Shown piece after piece: positions 49,501-62,146 of a DNA stretch of 64,000 bases. The notes below the pieces were generated by a model, which saw only the letters and a program-made list of their open reading frames with translations, had not been told where the DNA came from and did no database searches. The translations under genes were made by a program, and so were the position numbers. The stretch is from an uncultured Ectothiorhodospiraceae bacterium (GTDB lineage: Bacteria > Pseudomonadota > Gammaproteobacteria > Nevskiales > Oceanococcaceae): the NCBI GenBank assembly GCA_937141935.1, contig CAKZQS010000046.1:62001-126000 (forward strand). Direction: 5' to 3'. Positions within the stretch are counted from its first letter, which is position 1. Every line of letters begins with the position of its first letter.

Positions 49501-51368
49501 TTTCGCGGCCGAGCCCGCCCTGGACGCGGCCATCCGTGCCGAGTTGGCCTATGCGGATCTCGCCAGCACCGGTGACAGCGAGGAGCCCGGCCGCTGGATG
49601 CAACTCGTGCGCGAAGCCACCCGGTGGCGCGGGGTGGACCTGGTTGAGGCCAGCGCCGGGCTCCGCCGGGAGCGCGTTTCCGGGCCCAGCTCGCCGCTGC
49701 AACGGGTGCGCCACGCACTGCTCGGTGCCACGCCGGAGGGCGCGGAGCTGCTGGCGCCGGGCGAACGGCTCTGGCTGGCCCCGCGCCTGTTGCAGCCGCA
49801 AACGCTGAGCGTGCACCTGCGTCTGCGTGACCTGCCCTACAACGTCCCGGTTCCGGCGAGCGCCACGCTGCGCGTCAACGGCGAGCCGATGCGGCGCTTC
49901 GCCGTGGGCGCGGCGCCGCACAGCGAACGCATTGCGCTGTTGCCGGGCGAGCACCGCATCAGCCTGCACTTCGACGAGGCCTACGCGCAGCAGCTGCTCG
50001 AGGTGCGGGTCGACAGCCCTGTGCCCTGGCGCCAGGAGCCCGGCCTGGACCTGCGCCACTGGCACTGGGCGACCGCGGCCGAGCCCATCCTGCTGACCCT
50101 GGAGGGGCCGGCGCTGCTGCGCATCCAGCGGCAGGGCGCGAGCCAGCCCGAGCTGCGGCATTACGCGGCCGGCCGCCAGCAACTGCAGCTGCAACCCGCC
50201 CCCGGCGCCCGTCGCAGCGCCTACCGCATCGAAGGTCTGGAGCTGCGCGCCGTGCCCCGGCCCTGGGCGCCGCCACGACGACCGCCCGATCCGCCGGCCT
50301 ATCCCGACTGGGACAGCCTGCGGCTTGCACAGGCACCCGCCGTGCCGCTGCAGCGCCCGCCCGTCCCGGACAGCGCGGGGGGCACCTGGACGCTGGACCT
50401 GCGTGGGGTGGACCGCCAGCTGGGCGCCGACGAGCCCTCCGACAGCGCCCAGCCGAATCGCTTTGTCGAGGCGGCGCTGCGCTACCGCCGGCTGCGCGTG
50501 CGCGATCGCGTCTGGCTGCGCGCCGACCTGCTGCACCGGCAGCAGGAGCTCGGCGAACCGACCTGGGGCCTGGGGCTGCGCGGCGAATGGCACCCGGACG
50601 ACAGCCCCTGGTCGAGCCGCCTGCGCCTGAACGGGCTGTGGCAGCAGCAGCCGCTCAGCGCCGCCTGGCTGGGCGAGGCGGTCTTTGACCAGGACTACCG
50701 CTGGGACTTCGCCCGTCGCCAGGACCTGCGCTGGCGCGGCAGCCTGTTCGGTCGCCGCGTGCGTGCGCCCGAGCCGGCGCGGCCGCTACAGACCGTCGAT
50801 GCCGATGTCTACACGCCCTACAAGGAAGACCACCGCTATGGCTGGCGCAGCGAGCTGCAATACGTCCATGCGCCCTGGCGGGACACCCGCTGGCGCGCCA
50901 CCCTGGGTGCGAACAGCAATGAGAAGCTGGACGTGGACCATGGTCGCGCCGGGCTGAGCTGGGATCAGTTGCTGGGCCCCGTGGCCGCGCGCCTCGACGC
51001 GCGCTACCGGCTGTACCTGGCCGACGACGACCGCCGCAAGCGCAGTGAGCGCACCAACTTCGGCCTGGAGCTGGACTGGCAGCTCTGGCTGCAGCGGCGC
51101 CAGCGCCTGAGCCTGCGCGTGGATGGCGACTACGAGCTCGAGCGCGGCCGCTGGTCCTGGCAGCTCGGCCTGCGCTGGGACTGGCACGACGGCCGCCGCC
51201 TGCGCGACTACCCACCGGGCAGCCCCCGATTCGCCGAACTGCGCCGCCTGCACGCGGCGGGCCGGCTCGCCCCCGGCGCGCTGCGGCACGGCCACGAGGT
51301 GGCTGACGATGGCGCCAGCCATGGCGCCGGCGATGACCAGCGCGACGGGGATGACCAGGGCGACGGCC

Positions 51369-51376
<8 letters not shown>
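46580..51376 (+). CDS. Giant outer-membrane protein: periplasmic beta/TPR-like region plus C-terminal beta-barrel
   Basis: A 1598-residue protein with a signal sequence (LLTRLLALSACGLAHG). The long middle (residues about 45-1290) is Arg/Leu-rich and beta-rich, with a helical TPR-like part near residues 665-800 (RAALDRGDALGALERLGDAW). The C-terminal 280 residues carry alternating amphipathic strands, for example WLRADLLHRQQELGEPTWGL, RTNFGLELDWQLWLQ and WQLGLRWDW, as in outer-membrane barrels. The TPR-then-barrel layout recalls PgaA and BcsC, exporters of other polymers. After the last strand comes a 50-residue tail rich in Asp and His, which is unusual since barrels normally end with an aromatic residue. 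It overlaps its neighbours by 8 bases on both sides. Confidence 0.83.
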
Positions 51377-55487
<4,111 letters not shown>

Positions 55488-55502
55488 GCCGCCACCGCTG
55501 GC

Positions 55503-55853
55503 TCAGCGCGCGCCCTTCGCCGCCTGCCAGCGCTGCGCCCACGCCGCCAGCGGCTGGTAGATCTGCAGCAGCTCAGCCGCCAAAGGCGTCAGCGTGTAAC
55601 CGCCGGCCGGGTCCCGCACCACCAGGCCCTCCTCGCCGAGCCGTTTCAGGCGGCGGTTCAGCACCGTGGGCGACACGCCGCCGCAGGCCTGCTGCAGCGC
55701 CCGGAAGGTCAGCGGCGCGCCGCGCAGCTCCCAGATGATGCGCATGGTCCACTTGCTGCTGAGCAGCTCGACGATTTCGGCCAGGGCCGGGCGGGTCGGC
55801 GCCGGCGTGGTCCCCGGCTTGGGCAGGTCTGCGGACGACGAGGGCATGGGCAC
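55503..55853 (-). CDS. HxlR-family transcriptional regulator
   Basis: A 116-residue winged-helix protein with the HxlR family pattern: EIVELLSSKWTMRIIWELRG, RFxxL-like TFRALQQACGGVSPTVLNRR, then LKRLGEEGLVVRD and YTLTPLAAELL. The usual N-terminal CPV motif is absent, since the first 25 residues are Pro/Ala/Ser-rich. It is divergent from the AhpD-like gene with a 65-base intergenic region full of GTAGC/GCTAC inverted repeats that are its likely operator. Confidence 0.92.
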   Translation of the reverse strand: MPMPSSSADLPKPGTTPAPTRPALAEIVELLSSKWTMRIIWELRGAPLTFRALQQACGGVSPTVLNRRLKRLGEEGLVVRDPAGGYTLTPLAAELLQIYQPLAAWAQRWQAAKGAR

Positions 55854-55860
55854 TCCGGTT

Positions 55861-55907
55861 GCGCTACCGATAGTGTAGCGCTACATTGCCGCTACGTTTT
55901 GTGTAGC
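55861..55907. promoter_or_regulatory. Operator region with nested GCTAC/GTAGC palindromes
   Basis: Three overlapping inverted repeats fill the short divergent region: GCGCTAC 55861-55867 with GTAGCGC 55875-55881; a perfect 12-bp palindrome TGTAGCGCTACA at 55874-55885; and GCTAC 55891-55895 with GTAGC 55903-55907. Such dyads are typical for HxlR-type winged-helix dimers. Confidence 0.7.
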
Positions 55908-55918
55908 ACTGAGCCAAC

Positions 55919-56470
55919 ATGACCACCGCAGCCTCCCCCCGCATCGCCCCCCTCGAGCCGCCTTACGCGCCCGGCATCGAGGCCGACTTCGCGCGCGTGA
56001 TGCCGCCCGGCATGCCGCCGCTGACGCTGTTTCGCACCGTGGGCCGCAACCCCCGCGTGCTGTCCCGCATGGTCCGTGGCGGCCTGCTGGACCCCGGCAG
56101 CATCGGCCTGGGTGAACGCGAGCTGATCATCCTGCGCGCCTGCGCCCGCTGCGGGGCCGAGTACGAATGGGGCGTGCACGTGGCCGGCTTTGCCGCCAAG
56201 GCGGGCTTTACGCCCGCGCAGATTGCAGCGACGCGCGCGGCGGACATCGACGCCGAGCTGTGGGATGCGCGCCAGCGGCTGCTGCTGGCCACCGTCGACG
56301 CCCTGCACGAGAGGGCGACCTTGAGCGATGCCGAATGGCAGGCGCTGGGCGCCGAATTCGATGCGGCGCAATGCATCGAAATCCTGATGCTCGCCGGGCT
56401 GTATCACGCCGTCAGCCTTGTCGTGAACGCGCTGGCGCTGGAGCCAGAACCCTTCGCGGCGCGCTTCTAG
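55919..56470 (+). CDS. Carboxymuconolactone-decarboxylase/AhpD-like protein
   Basis: A 183-residue protein. It has the AhpD-like C-x-x-C-x(3) motif as CARCGAEYEWGVHVAGFAAK, with ERELIILRACARCGAEYE leading into it and the His in GVHV. It is helical throughout. Members are thiol-dependent peroxidase partners or ring-opening decarboxylases. The preceding HxlR regulator is of the redox/electrophile-sensing type, so a detoxification role is likely. Start ATG 55919 lies 12 bases past the last operator half-site. Confidence 0.88.
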   Translation: MTTAASPRIAPLEPPYAPGIEADFARVMPPGMPPLTLFRTVGRNPRVLSRMVRGGLLDPGSIGLGERELIILRACARCGAEYEWGVHVAGFAAKAGFTPAQIAATRAADIDAELWDARQRLLLATVDALHERATLSDAEWQALGAEFDAAQCIEILMLAGLYHAVSLVVNALALEPEPFAARF

Positions 56471-57165
56471 CTCCTAGGGGCCACCGCCGGGTCGATACCC
56501 AGCGCCGGGTCGATACCCAACGCCGGCGCCGTCATGTCGACAAAGGCGCGGATCAGCACGGCGGCCTCGGCGTCTTCGACCTGCGTGCTCAGGCCGGCCA
56601 GGGCGTCCACCAGCACCATCAGCAGCAGCGCGCGGGCCTGCAATGTGTCGGCGGGCAACTCGGGGTGGCGGGCGCGCAGCAGCGCGGTGGCCAGCTCGGC
56701 ATTGCGCCGGCTGTCCTCGAGATCCAGCGCGGCGAGTTCGGGGTCGGCGGTCATCGCCGCGCGCAGGTGGGCGCGAAAGGGCTGCGAGCGCTGCAGCGCG
56801 CAATAGGCGCTGATGGCCTCGCGGTAGGTCTCGGCCTCGCTGGCGCCGGGCCGCGGCGTCATGGCCTCCGCCAGCAGGCGGGCATTGTCCTCGAAGCTTG
56901 CGCGGGCCAGACGCACGAGGATCGCGCGCTTGTTCGGGAAGTAGCGGTACAGCGCCGGCTTGGAGACACCGGCCCGGCGCGCCAGCTCGGCCATGGAGAA
57001 GCCATCGGTGCCCTGCTCGCCGACCAGCTCGGCCGCCGCGCCCAGAATCGCATCCAGGCTGCGCTTGGCGCGCACCTGCTCGGGTTCCCGGCGCAGGGCG
57101 CGCGGGTCGGCGGCGGCCGTGGGGGCTGCGGCGGCGGGGCGTGTCGGGGCTCGGGAGGGGGCCAT
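56467..57165 (-). CDS. TetR-family transcriptional regulator
   Basis: A 232-residue regulator. The N-terminal helix-turn-helix is visible as ILGAAAELVGEQGTDGFSMA followed by ELARRAGVSKPALYRYFPNK and RAILVRL. The C-terminal ligand domain is helical and Ala/Leu-rich. The last 20 residues contain a duplicated hexapeptide (ALGIDPALGIDPA). It is divergent from the FMO operon and separated from it by 86 bases that hold a strong operator palindrome. It likely represses that operon until a ligand, perhaps a ketone or lipid substrate, is bound. It is convergent with and overlaps the AhpD-like gene end by 4 bases. Confidence 0.93.
   Translation of the reverse strand: MAPSRAPTRPAAAAPTAAADPRALRREPEQVRAKRSLDAILGAAAELVGEQGTDGFSMAELARRAGVSKPALYRYFPNKRAILVRLARASFEDNARLLAEAMTPRPGASEAETYREAISAYCALQRSQPFRAHLRAAMTADPELAALDLEDSRRNAELATALLRARHPELPADTLQARALLLMVLVDALAGLSTQVEDAEAAVLIRAFVDMTAPALGIDPALGIDPAVAPRS
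56486..56521. repeat. 18-bp tandem duplication in the tetR 3' end
   Basis: GCCGGGTCGATACCCAGC (56486-56503) is repeated at 56504-56521 with one mismatch. It encodes the doubled ALGIDP at the end of the TetR protein and keeps the frame. Confidence 0.85.
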
Positions 57166-57182
57166 GGTTTGACACTATACGA

Positions 57183-57214
57183 AACGTGACCAACAATCAC
57201 GTTCGCAAACGTGA
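57183..57214. promoter_or_regulatory. Operator for the TetR regulator
   Basis: Three half-sites form two dyads: AACGTGA 57183-57189 with TCACGTT 57197-57203 (7-base spacer), and the same TCACGTT with AACGTGA 57208-57214 (4-base spacer, an 18-bp near-perfect palindrome). The region lies between the divergent tetR and FMO genes, as expected for an autoregulated TetR system. Confidence 0.75.
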
Positions 57215-57251
57215 CCGTTAGTCCATTTCAGCCTGCGAGCCGAGTCTGCCC

Positions 57252-58649
57252 ATGAATGCTCCGACCCCGACACCGACTCCAGCCCCCGCCCCGGCGGCTG
57301 CCAACAGCGAAATTCTCGATGTGGCCGTCATCGGCGCCGGCCCGGCCGGCCTGCTGCTGGCCCGCCGCCTCGCGGCGAGCGATGCGCGCTTTGCCGTGCT
57401 GGAGCGCAATGCCGATGTGGGCGGCATCTGGGATATCGACGCGCCCGGCTCGCCGATGTATGAGTCGGCGCACTTCATCTCCTCGCGCACGCTGTCGGGC
57501 TTTCCCGGCTTCCCGATGCCGGAGCACTACCCCGACTACCCCAATCACAAGCAGCTCCTGGCCTATATCCGCAGCTTTGCCGAGGCTTTCGACTTGCGCC
57601 GGCACATCCGCTTTGGCGCGCAGGTGGAATCGGCCCGCTGCGACGCGGCCGGCGTGTGGTCGCTGCAACTGGCCGGCGGCACGACGGTGCGCGCGCGTTA
57701 CCTGGTCTGCGCCAACGGCGTGACCTGGGAGCCCAACCGGGTCGAGTGGCCGGGCATGGCCGGGTTCACAGGCGAGATCCGCCACTCCGTGACCTACCGC
57801 TCGCCCAAGGAATTCGAGGGCAAACGCGTGCTGGTGATCGGCTGCGGCAACAGCGGCGTGGACATCGCCTGCGATGCGGCCTTCGCCGCCGAGCAGGCCT
57901 TTCTGAGCACGCGCCGCGGTTACCACTTCGTGCCCAAGCATGTGATGGGCCTGCCCACGGATGTGTTTGCCGAAAACGGGCCCAAACTGCCCTTCAAGGT
58001 GCAGCAGGTGGTGATGGGTGCGCTGCTGCGCTTCATCAACGGCAAGCCGCAGCGCTATGGCCTGCCGGAGCCGGACCACCGCCTGTTCGAATCGCACCCG
58101 CTGATGAACACGCAGATCCTGCACTACCTCGGCCATGGCGACTGCATCGCCAAACCCGGCGTCGAGCGCTTCGAGGGCCCGGAGGTCGTGTTCACCGACG
58201 GCAGCCGCGAGACGGTGGACCTGGTCATCACCGCCACCGGCTACCAGCACGCCAGCCCCTTCCTGCCGGGCGATGCCTGGGAGGACCGCGGCGGCCGCCC
58301 GGACCTGTACCTGCGCCTGTTCTCCAAGCGCTATGACAACCTGGCCGTGCTGGGCTTCGTCGAGTTCGCCTCGGCCGCCTACAGCCACTTCGACGCGATG
58401 GCCGAGCTGATCGTGGCCGACGCCAGCGCCGCCCCGGACGGCGCCCTGCGCCGCCAGCTCGGCGCGCTCAAGCAGCAGCCCGAGCCGGACTTGAAGGCCG
58501 GCCACCGCTACATCGCCACCGCGCGCCACGCCAACTACGTGGACGTGGATCGCTACCGCAAGACGCTGGCCGCGGTGAAGCGCCGCCTGGGCCTGAGCGA
58601 GTCCGCGCCGCCCACGCCCGAGGCCAAGCCCGCGGCGCAGGCGGCATGA
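57252..58649 (+). CDS. Flavin-containing monooxygenase-like FAD/NADPH-dependent oxidoreductase
   Basis: A 465-residue flavoprotein. FAD-binding G-x-G-x-x-G is at residues 28-33 (VIGAGPAGLLLARRL). The FMO signature FxGxxxHxxxY is FTGEIRHSVTY near 172. NADPH-binding is VLVIGCGNSGVDIACDA near 193. LVITATGYQ fits the ATG-x-Y motif of the family. Such enzymes insert oxygen at sulfur, nitrogen or carbonyl (Baeyer-Villiger) centres. It is the first gene of a three-gene operon with an SDR and an epimerase-like dehydrogenase; the SDR starts by an ATGA overlap. Confidence 0.93.
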   Translation: MNAPTPTPTPAPAPAAANSEILDVAVIGAGPAGLLLARRLAASDARFAVLERNADVGGIWDIDAPGSPMYESAHFISSRTLSGFPGFPMPEHYPDYPNHKQLLAYIRSFAEAFDLRRHIRFGAQVESARCDAAGVWSLQLAGGTTVRARYLVCANGVTWEPNRVEWPGMAGFTGEIRHSVTYRSPKEFEGKRVLVIGCGNSGVDIACDAAFAAEQAFLSTRRGYHFVPKHVMGLPTDVFAENGPKLPFKVQQVVMGALLRFINGKPQRYGLPEPDHRLFESHPLMNTQILHYLGHGDCIAKPGVERFEGPEVVFTDGSRETVDLVITATGYQHASPFLPGDAWEDRGGRPDLYLRLFSKRYDNLAVLGFVEFASAAYSHFDAMAELIVADASAAPDGALRRQLGALKQQPEPDLKAGHRYIATARHANYVDVDRYRKTLAAVKRRLGLSESAPPTPEAKPAAQAA

Positions 58650-59479
58650 GCGCCGGCGTGTCGCGCACGGCCATCGTCTACGGCGCCAGCGGCGGCATCG
58701 GCCCTGCGGTGCTGCGCCGACTGGACCGCCGTGGCTATCGCCTGCTGCTGGTGGACCCCGACGCAGCCGCGGCGCAGGCCCTGGCCACGCAGGTCGCGCA
58801 TGCCGAGGTCTGGACGGCCGACTTCACGGACCGCGCTGCCCTGGCGGCGCTATGCGAGCGCGTCGTCTCCTACCCCGACCCGATCCGCGTCGCCGTGGTC
58901 AACGCCGGCACGGTGCGTACCGGCAGCTTGCTCGACAGCAGCACCGAAGACATCGACCTGCAGCTGGAGCTGAACCTGCGCGCCGCGGTGCACCTGATCC
59001 GTGCCAGCGCCGCGCACATGCGCCGCGCGGGCGGCGGCCACATCCTGGCCACGGTGTCGATGGGCGGCCTGGTGGCGCTGAAGGGCGCCGCCACCTACGC
59101 GGCCAGCAAGTTCGGGCTGCGCGGGCTGCTGGCCAGCCTGGCGGGCGAGCTGGCGCCGCTGGGCATCCGCGTCTCCGGTATCTACCCGCCGGGCGTGGAC
59201 ACCGCGATGCTGCGCTACGAGGCCCGGGAGGGCGGCAGCGCGCTGAACTTCGTGGGCACGCCGGTCACGCCCGAGGACGTGGCCGACGCCTTCGAGCGCG
59301 CGCTGGATCGCGGCGCGCTGGAGGTTTTTGTCGCCCGCGGCGATGGGCTCAGTGGCCGGCTTCTGAATGCCGCGCCCGGCCTGCTGCGCCGGCTGAGCCC
59401 GCTGCTGGAGCGCATCGGCGAGCGCGGCCGCCAACGCTATCTGGCCCGGGTGGGGGCCAAGCCCGAGGCCACGCCATGA
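58646..59479 (+). CDS. Short-chain dehydrogenase/reductase (SDR)
   Basis: A 277-residue SDR. The cofactor loop is VYGASGGIGPAVLRRL (in place of TGxxxGIG). VVNAGTVRTG fits the NNAG position and TYAASKFGLRG is the catalytic YxxxK. A Ser donor is in ATVSMGG. After the Rossmann core it has a Gly/Leu-rich C-terminus. It oxidises or reduces a hydroxyl/keto group with NAD(P)H, presumably on a substrate shared with the neighbouring FMO. It ends in an ATGA overlap with the next gene. Confidence 0.93.
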   Translation: MSAGVSRTAIVYGASGGIGPAVLRRLDRRGYRLLLVDPDAAAAQALATQVAHAEVWTADFTDRAALAALCERVVSYPDPIRVAVVNAGTVRTGSLLDSSTEDIDLQLELNLRAAVHLIRASAAHMRRAGGGHILATVSMGGLVALKGAATYAASKFGLRGLLASLAGELAPLGIRVSGIYPPGVDTAMLRYEAREGGSALNFVGTPVTPEDVADAFERALDRGALEVFVARGDGLSGRLLNAAPGLLRRLSPLLERIGERGRQRYLARVGAKPEATP

Positions 59480-60471
59480 AGGCCCTGGTCACCGGCGCCA
59501 CCGGCTTTCTGGGCAGCAACCTGGTGCACGAGCTGCAGGCCCAGGGCTGGGAGGTGCGCGCCTCCGGCATGTACGGCTCGGAGACCCGTTATCTGGACGC
59601 CCTGCCGGTTGAGGTCGAGCTGGCCGACATCACCCAGCCGGCGGACTGCGCACGCATCGTCGCCGGCTGCGATGTGGTGTTTCATGTGGCCGGCGACACC
59701 AGCTTCTGGCGCCGCCACTACGCCCGCCAGCGGCGCATCAACGTCGAGGGCACCGCGCATATCGCCCAGGCCTGCATCGACGCCGGCGTGCGCCGGCTGG
59801 TGCATACCAGCACCGCCGACCTGCTCGGCTACCACCCCGACGCTAGCCCGGTGGACGAGCGCGGCGGCTCGGCCCACTTCGAGGGCCTGGGCTACAACTA
59901 CGGCGAAACCAAGCGCGCCGCCGAAGAGCACCTGCGCGGCCTGGACCCCGAAGCGCTGGAGGTCGTCTATGTCTACCCCGGCTTCATGATCGGCCCCTTC
60001 GATCACACGCTGCAGATCGGCCGCGTGTTCTTCGACCTGGCCCGCGGCGCCGTGCCCGCCGCGCCGCCCGGCGCCAGCAGCTTCTGCCATGTGCGCGAGG
60101 TCGCGCGGGCGCATGTCGCCGCCGCCACACGCGGCCGCGCCGGCGAGGGCTACCTGTGCGCCGGCATGCCGCACAGCAACCTGAGCTATGCCGAGCTGTT
60201 CCGGCGCATGGCGCAGGCCATCCAGGCCCGCCCGCCGCGACTCACGGCGCCACGCTCGCTGTTCGTCGCGTACGGCCAGCTCTGCGAACTGCTCGCCGCA
60301 GTGACCGGCCGCCCCCCGGAGATGAACCCCGGCCAGGCGCGTTATATGTCGCTGCCGCAGGCCGCCGACAGCAGCAAGGCCATCCGCGAGCTCGGCTACA
60401 CCGTGCCCCCCGTCGAGCAATGCATTGCCGATGCGCTCACTTGGTACCGCGCGCAGGGCTACGAAATCTGA
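59476..60471 (+). CDS. NAD-dependent epimerase/dehydratase-family protein (extended SDR)
   Basis: A 331-residue extended SDR. The NAD loop is VTGATGFLGSNLVHEL, the Asp at the end of strand 2 region is in ELADITQPADC, VFHVAGDTSFWRR follows, and the catalytic tyrosine and lysine are in YNYGETKRAAEEHL. It resembles 3beta-hydroxysteroid-dehydrogenase-like or dihydroflavonol-reductase-like members. Together with the FMO and SDR it may process a ketone, terpenoid or steroid-like substrate; this is inference. ATG 59476 overlaps the SDR stop by 4 bases. Confidence 0.92.
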   Translation: MKALVTGATGFLGSNLVHELQAQGWEVRASGMYGSETRYLDALPVEVELADITQPADCARIVAGCDVVFHVAGDTSFWRRHYARQRRINVEGTAHIAQACIDAGVRRLVHTSTADLLGYHPDASPVDERGGSAHFEGLGYNYGETKRAAEEHLRGLDPEALEVVYVYPGFMIGPFDHTLQIGRVFFDLARGAVPAAPPGASSFCHVREVARAHVAAATRGRAGEGYLCAGMPHSNLSYAELFRRMAQAIQARPPRLTAPRSLFVAYGQLCELLAAVTGRPPEMNPGQARYMSLPQAADSSKAIRELGYTVPPVEQCIADALTWYRAQGYEI

Positions 60472-60489
60472 ACCGCACCGCCCGCGGCG

Positions 60490-60572
60490 GGGTGCGCGGC
60501 AAGCAGGCGGGGGCGCGCGGCAAGCGGGCCTGGGTGCGCGGCCTGCGGGCGTGGGCGCGCGCCGTCGGGCGC
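60490..60572. repeat. 21-bp tandem repeat, four imperfect units
   Basis: Units begin at 60490, 60511, 60532 and 60553 (the last is 20 bases). Each starts with GGGTGCGCGG or GGGCGCGCGG; the first three differ from each other at a few positions and the last is the most diverged. It lies in the gap after the epimerase gene. No function is evident. It could be a slippage product or contribute to an mRNA end. Confidence 0.8.
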
Positions 60573-60661
60573 AAACCCTTGCCGCCACTGGCCCTGGCCC
60601 TGCGCCGGCGGCCAGGGTGGTTTAATGCGCGCGCCAGAGAACCACAACGCCTGTAAATGCC

Positions 60662-62113
60662 GTGCTGAAGACCATATTTGCGCGCGCCCTGCCGCGCCGC
60701 CACGCCCCCCTATGCCTTCCCGCCGCCGCCGGCATGCCGCGGCTGGCCGCGGGCCGCGCCGCGAACCCGGCCCCGCTGCGTGGTGCGCTGGCCCTGCTGG
60801 CCGGCGCGCTGCTGGCCGGCTGCAGTGACGGCGACATCCTCAGCGGCAACGGCGAAGGCACGCGCTCGCAGGCCCAGCCCCGCGTCGTGGTCGCCATCGT
60901 CGACTCCTCGCTGAACCCCTACCACGACTATTTCTACGCCGGCAGCCCGATCTATGCCGACGCGGCGCCGGCCAGCATCACGCCGGCCGTGCTCGACGAG
61001 CTGGGTGTGGCCGCGCAGGACCGCGTGCGGCTGACCCGCAGCGGCGACATCGCCGCCGACGTGGCCGCCGATGCCGAATTCTGGGATGGCGTGGAGCACG
61101 GCCGGCCCTATTGGTTCGAGGGCAGCAACATCGTGGCCGTGTCCTTCTGCGAGGAGGGCTTTCGCCCGCTGGAGCCGCATCCGGACAAGAACCCGCACGG
61201 CACCGGCGTCAGCGCCGCAATGCTCAAGGCCCACCCCGAGGCCGTGCTGCTCTTTGTCGAGTCCTGCGCGCAGCCCGACCCGATCGAGCTGACTTATGTG
61301 CTCGAACACCCGGCCGTCGACATCTTCAGCCACAGCTACAACCTGGGCCTGCCCCTCACCGAGGTCGGCGCCTACCGCGGCGTGGTGGAGCTGGGCAAGC
61401 TGATCTTCCAGGCCGCCGGCAATTACCTGGTGCCGGTGTCCTACCAGGGCGGCCCGGGCAGCTGGTGGACCATCGGCGTGGGTGGCATCGAGGACGAGGC
61501 CAATGGCCAGGCCAGTACCGGCGCGCTGCTGCCCGACTTCGTGGCCGGCTTCAGCGACACGCTGCCCTTTTGCAGCTATTGCGAATCCGAGCTGCTCAGC
61601 ATTGGCGGCACCAGCCTGTCGACCCCGCAGGCCGCGGGCCTGACCGCGCGGATCCTGCTCGAGGCCCGCCGCCAACATGGCCACCGCGGCGGCATCCAGC
61701 TCGCCGCCGACGGTCGGCCGGCGCTGGTGCTGACCGACGCCGGGCCGATCACCAACTGGGATCTGCGCCGCGCGCTCGAAGAGGCCGCCTATGTGGACTA
61801 CGGCCCCGAGGACTACAACGCCCCAGAGCCCGTGCTCGACCTGCCGCCCATCGGCGCCCTGCCCTACAACCCGCTGGCGCCCTGGCTGCAGCTGGCCTGG
61901 GGCGACTTGAGCACCGACCCGGACAAGGGCGTGGCGCAGGAGACGCTGGCCCACCTGGGCCTGGGCACGCCCAGCCGCAGCAAGCCGCAGGCCTATTGCG
62001 ATTACATGGCCGCGCAAATGCGCCGCCGCCAGGCCTATGGCGACCTGCGCGGTCAGGCCACCGGCGAGGTGGTGCCCTCGCCCAACCCCTACCGCTTTTG
62101 CGACGCGGGCTGA
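60662..62113 (+). CDS. Subtilisin-like (S8 family) serine protease, predicted lipoprotein
   Basis: A 483-residue protein. It carries a subtilisin triad: D81 in VVVAIVDSSLN, H179 in NPHGTGVSAAM and S318 in GGTSLSTPQAAG (GTSMATP-like). The oxyanion Asn is in QAAGNYLVPV. A lipobox LLAGC follows the hydrophobic run LALLAGALLAG, so the enzyme is probably anchored to a membrane and faces the periplasm. The start is uncertain: GTG 60662 gives a long N-terminus; ATG 60734 would start a shorter signal. Neither has a good ribosome-binding site. There is no propeptide that I can define. It stands alone and converges on the DUF1552 gene. Confidence 0.86.
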   Translation: MLKTIFARALPRRHAPLCLPAAAGMPRLAAGRAANPAPLRGALALLAGALLAGCSDGDILSGNGEGTRSQAQPRVVVAIVDSSLNPYHDYFYAGSPIYADAAPASITPAVLDELGVAAQDRVRLTRSGDIAADVAADAEFWDGVEHGRPYWFEGSNIVAVSFCEEGFRPLEPHPDKNPHGTGVSAAMLKAHPEAVLLFVESCAQPDPIELTYVLEHPAVDIFSHSYNLGLPLTEVGAYRGVVELGKLIFQAAGNYLVPVSYQGGPGSWWTIGVGGIEDEANGQASTGALLPDFVAGFSDTLPFCSYCESELLSIGGTSLSTPQAAGLTARILLEARRQHGHRGGIQLAADGRPALVLTDAGPITNWDLRRALEEAAYVDYGPEDYNAPEPVLDLPPIGALPYNPLAPWLQLAWGDLSTDPDKGVAQETLAHLGLGTPSRSKPQAYCDYMAAQMRRRQAYGDLRGQATGEVVPSPNPYRFCDAG

Positions 62114-62146
62114 AGGCGCGAAGCCGGCACCGCACGGCCCCCTGGC

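Noticed and set aside
46352-50593. Long minus-strand open frame opposite the giant outer-membrane gene
   Set aside because: Same shadow effect of high GC at third codon positions; the plus-strand product has a signal peptide and a barrel.
56471-56480. CTCCTAGGGG resembling the end of the 29989-30149 element
   Set aside because: Only the CCTAGGG core matches; no GCTGA follows and no partner end or hairpins are nearby.
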